Source: Clostridiales bacterium (GTDB lineage: Bacteria > Bacillota > Clostridia > Oscillospirales > CAG-272). Taken from it: 5,290 nt of DNA. The stretch lies in assembly GCA_016280525.1 (NCBI GenBank), contig JAEEGW010000352.1, positions 1 through 5,290 of the forward strand. The letters are read 5' to 3'. The position numbers and the translations under genes are program-made. Each line of letters opens with the position of its first letter. Position 1 is the first letter of the stretch. Positions 4,109 to 5,290 of the stretch are shown in pieces. The notes under the pieces are model-generated. The model was given only the letters and a program-made list of their open reading frames with translations, was not told the origin of the DNA and searched no databases.

Positions 4109-5290
4109 ATGAAAATATATGAATACTCACCGTCAGAGCTTGTCGGAAAAAGGTTTGTGTGTGACTGCGGTTACGTTCACGAGTCGACTGTAAAAGGCAT
4201 TTCCGTTTGTGACGGCGCGATAAACGAACTGCCGGAAACGGTAAGAGCTATTGGCACAAATACCGTTTTTATCGTAGCGGACGAAAATACTTTTGCGGCG
4301 GCGGGGAATACGGCGGTCTCGATCCTTGAAAAGAACGGTATAAAATGCAAAGTCTGTCTTATAAAAGCCGACGAGGGGTTTGAGCGCCCCGAGCCGACGG
4401 AAAAAGCGCTCGGCAATATAGTCATGAGCTACGACGCATCGTGCGGCGCGGTGACAGGTATCGGCGGCGGTGTGGTGAACGACCTGTGCAAGCTGCTTTC
4501 GTACACGGCCCATATACCGTATATTTACGTGCCTACCTGCCCGTCAATGGACGGTTACGCGTCCGATTCCGCGTCTGTGATATATAACGGCGTAAAGACG
4601 TCCGTCAAATGTAAATGCCCGGACTATCTTATATGCGATACGGAGATAATCTCCAAAGCACCGAAAAAACTGCTTCTTGCGGGTATTGGCGATATGTGCG
4701 CGAAGACCGTGTCTATATGCGAATGGCGCATAAGCAATCTCATAACCGGCGAGCATTACTGCGACGACGTGGCAAAGATAATGAGAAGATGCCGCAAAGC
4801 CGCGACAGACAACGCGGAAGCGGCGGCCGGCGGAGATAAAAATGCTGTAAAAGAGATAGTAAACGGGCTTATAATGGTCGGTATGGCTATGACGTACGCA
4901 AAGTCTTCGCGCCCGGCGTCCGGCGTAGAGCATTATTATTCTCATCTGTGGGATATGCGCTGTCTTGAAGAGAACAGACAGTGCGAGCTGCACGGAATAC
5001 AGGTCGGCGTCGGCACGCTTCTGACGCTGAAAAAATATGAGGAACTGAAAAAAATAACGCCCGATAAAGAAAAGGCGCTGGCTCATATAAATTCTTTTGA
5101 TAAACAGGCGTGGGAGCGCGACGTAAGAGAATATTTCGGCTCCTCTGCCGAAAGCATCATCGCGCTTGAAGAAAAAGAAGGAAAGTACGAAAAGCAAAAA
5201 TGCGCGGCAAGACTTGATATAATAATAAAGAATTGGGATAAAATAATAAAAATCATTGACGAAGAACTGATGCCGTATCACGAGCTTGAA
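4109..5290 (+). CDS. sn-glycerol-1-phosphate dehydrogenase-like (AraM/EgsA family), 3' end missing
   Basis: Cytosolic NAD(P)H-dependent enzyme of the iron-containing alcohol dehydrogenase/dehydroquinate synthase fold, which typically reduces dihydroxyacetone phosphate to sn-glycerol-1-phosphate. 394 codons are open to the window edge with no stop; the family is usually not much longer, so most of the protein is present. Evidence: the nucleotide-binding glycine-rich turn GIGGGVVND (117-125), the PTCPSMDGYASDSAS segment (142-156), then KAPKKLLLAGIGDMCAK (183-199). D195 lies in G-I-G-D, H275 in GVEHYYSHLWDM, and H295 in ELHGIQVGVG. These match the Asp-His-His metal-ligand positions of the family. 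The N-terminus carries C-D-C-G-Y-V-H (18-24), a Cys-x-Cys-x3-His patch of unknown role. In Bacillus, AraM makes glycerol-1-phosphate for prenylated lipids. The physiological role here is not shown, and no arabinose gene is visible. The start is set by AGGAGA at 4097-4102. Repeat copy C forms its leader. Confidence 0.88.
   Translation, partial: MKIYEYSPSELVGKRFVCDCGYVHESTVKGISVCDGAINELPETVRAIGTNTVFIVADENTFAAAGNTAVSILEKNGIKCKVCLIKADEGFERPEPTEKALGNIVMSYDASCGAVTGIGGGVVNDLCKLLSYTAHIPYIYVPTCPSMDGYASDSASVIYNGVKTSVKCKCPDYLICDTEIISKAPKKLLLAGIGDMCAKTVSICEWRISNLITGEHYCDDVAKIMRRCRKAATDNAEAAAGGDKNAVKEIVNGLIMVGMAMTYAKSSRPASGVEHYYSHLWDMRCLEENRQCELHGIQVGVGTLLTLKKYEELKKITPDKEKALAHINSFDKQAWERDVREYFGSSAESIIALEEKEGKYEKQKCAARLDIIIKNWDKIIKIIDEELMPYHELE

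Noticed and set aside
4544..5281. 245-codon minus-strand reading frame
   Set aside because: It is fully antisense to the glycerol-1-phosphate dehydrogenase-like gene, whose protein shows clear family motifs. The antisense translation is rich in F, Y and R with no recognisable domain.

Overview
The window looks like chromosomal DNA of a Gram-positive Firmicute of the class Clostridia, probably an uncultured gut lineage. Three things suggest this: Shine-Dalgarno sites are strong (AGAGG, AGGAGA, AAGGGTGA), codon use mixes ATA and AGA with GC-rich codons, and the protein families are ones common in that class. This assignment is an inference. No rRNA or tRNA gene is present to anchor it. All genes read on the + strand.

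Layout. (1) 1-906 is the tail of a DMT/EamA-type ten-helix transporter whose start lies left of the window. (2) 907-1156 has no gene. It holds a small GC-rich hairpin on the transporter stop codon and then copy A of a modular hairpin array (937-1139). (3) 1157-3315 is a tight three-gene operon: two unrelated GNAT acetyltransferases, then mnmA (tRNA-U34 2-thiouridylase), which overlaps the preceding gene by 4 bases. (4) 3316-4108 is a repeat island. Copy B (3319-3930) carries an AT-rich 402-bp centre with a broken four-helix-bundle gene of the 23S rRNA intervening-sequence-protein (IVP/S23) family. Copy C (3937-4095) follows after six bases. (5) 4109-5290 is a bacterial sn-glycerol-1-phosphate dehydrogenase-like gene (AraM/EgsA family), cut by the right window edge.

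The most interesting object is the repeat. Read base by base, it is a strict alternation of an exact 7-nt linker and a short hairpin. The left half uses ATATCGC and the right half its reverse complement GCGATAT. Copy A has 5 hairpins and 4 linkers, a 7-nt centre (ATAAATG), then 5 hairpins and 4 linkers. Stem pairing is mostly kept between copies while loops and stem lengths change. Copy C has lost exactly two hairpin-plus-linker modules. In copy B the 7-nt centre is replaced by the IVP gene. My reading is that copy B is, or derives from, a gene-bearing element and that A and C are its gene-less forms. It recalls the Leptospira/Salmonella/Coxiella-type 23S rRNA intervening sequences, where a related ORF sits within a base-paired insert, but here it lies outside rRNA and between ordinary genes. 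Mobility is inferred. No transposase or reverse transcriptase is encoded in the window, and the one IVP gene has an in-frame stop.

Apart from the operon, the genes show no obvious shared pathway. The transporter, the acetyltransferase/mnmA operon and the glycerophosphate dehydrogenase appear to be ordinary chromosomal neighbours separated by repeat copies.
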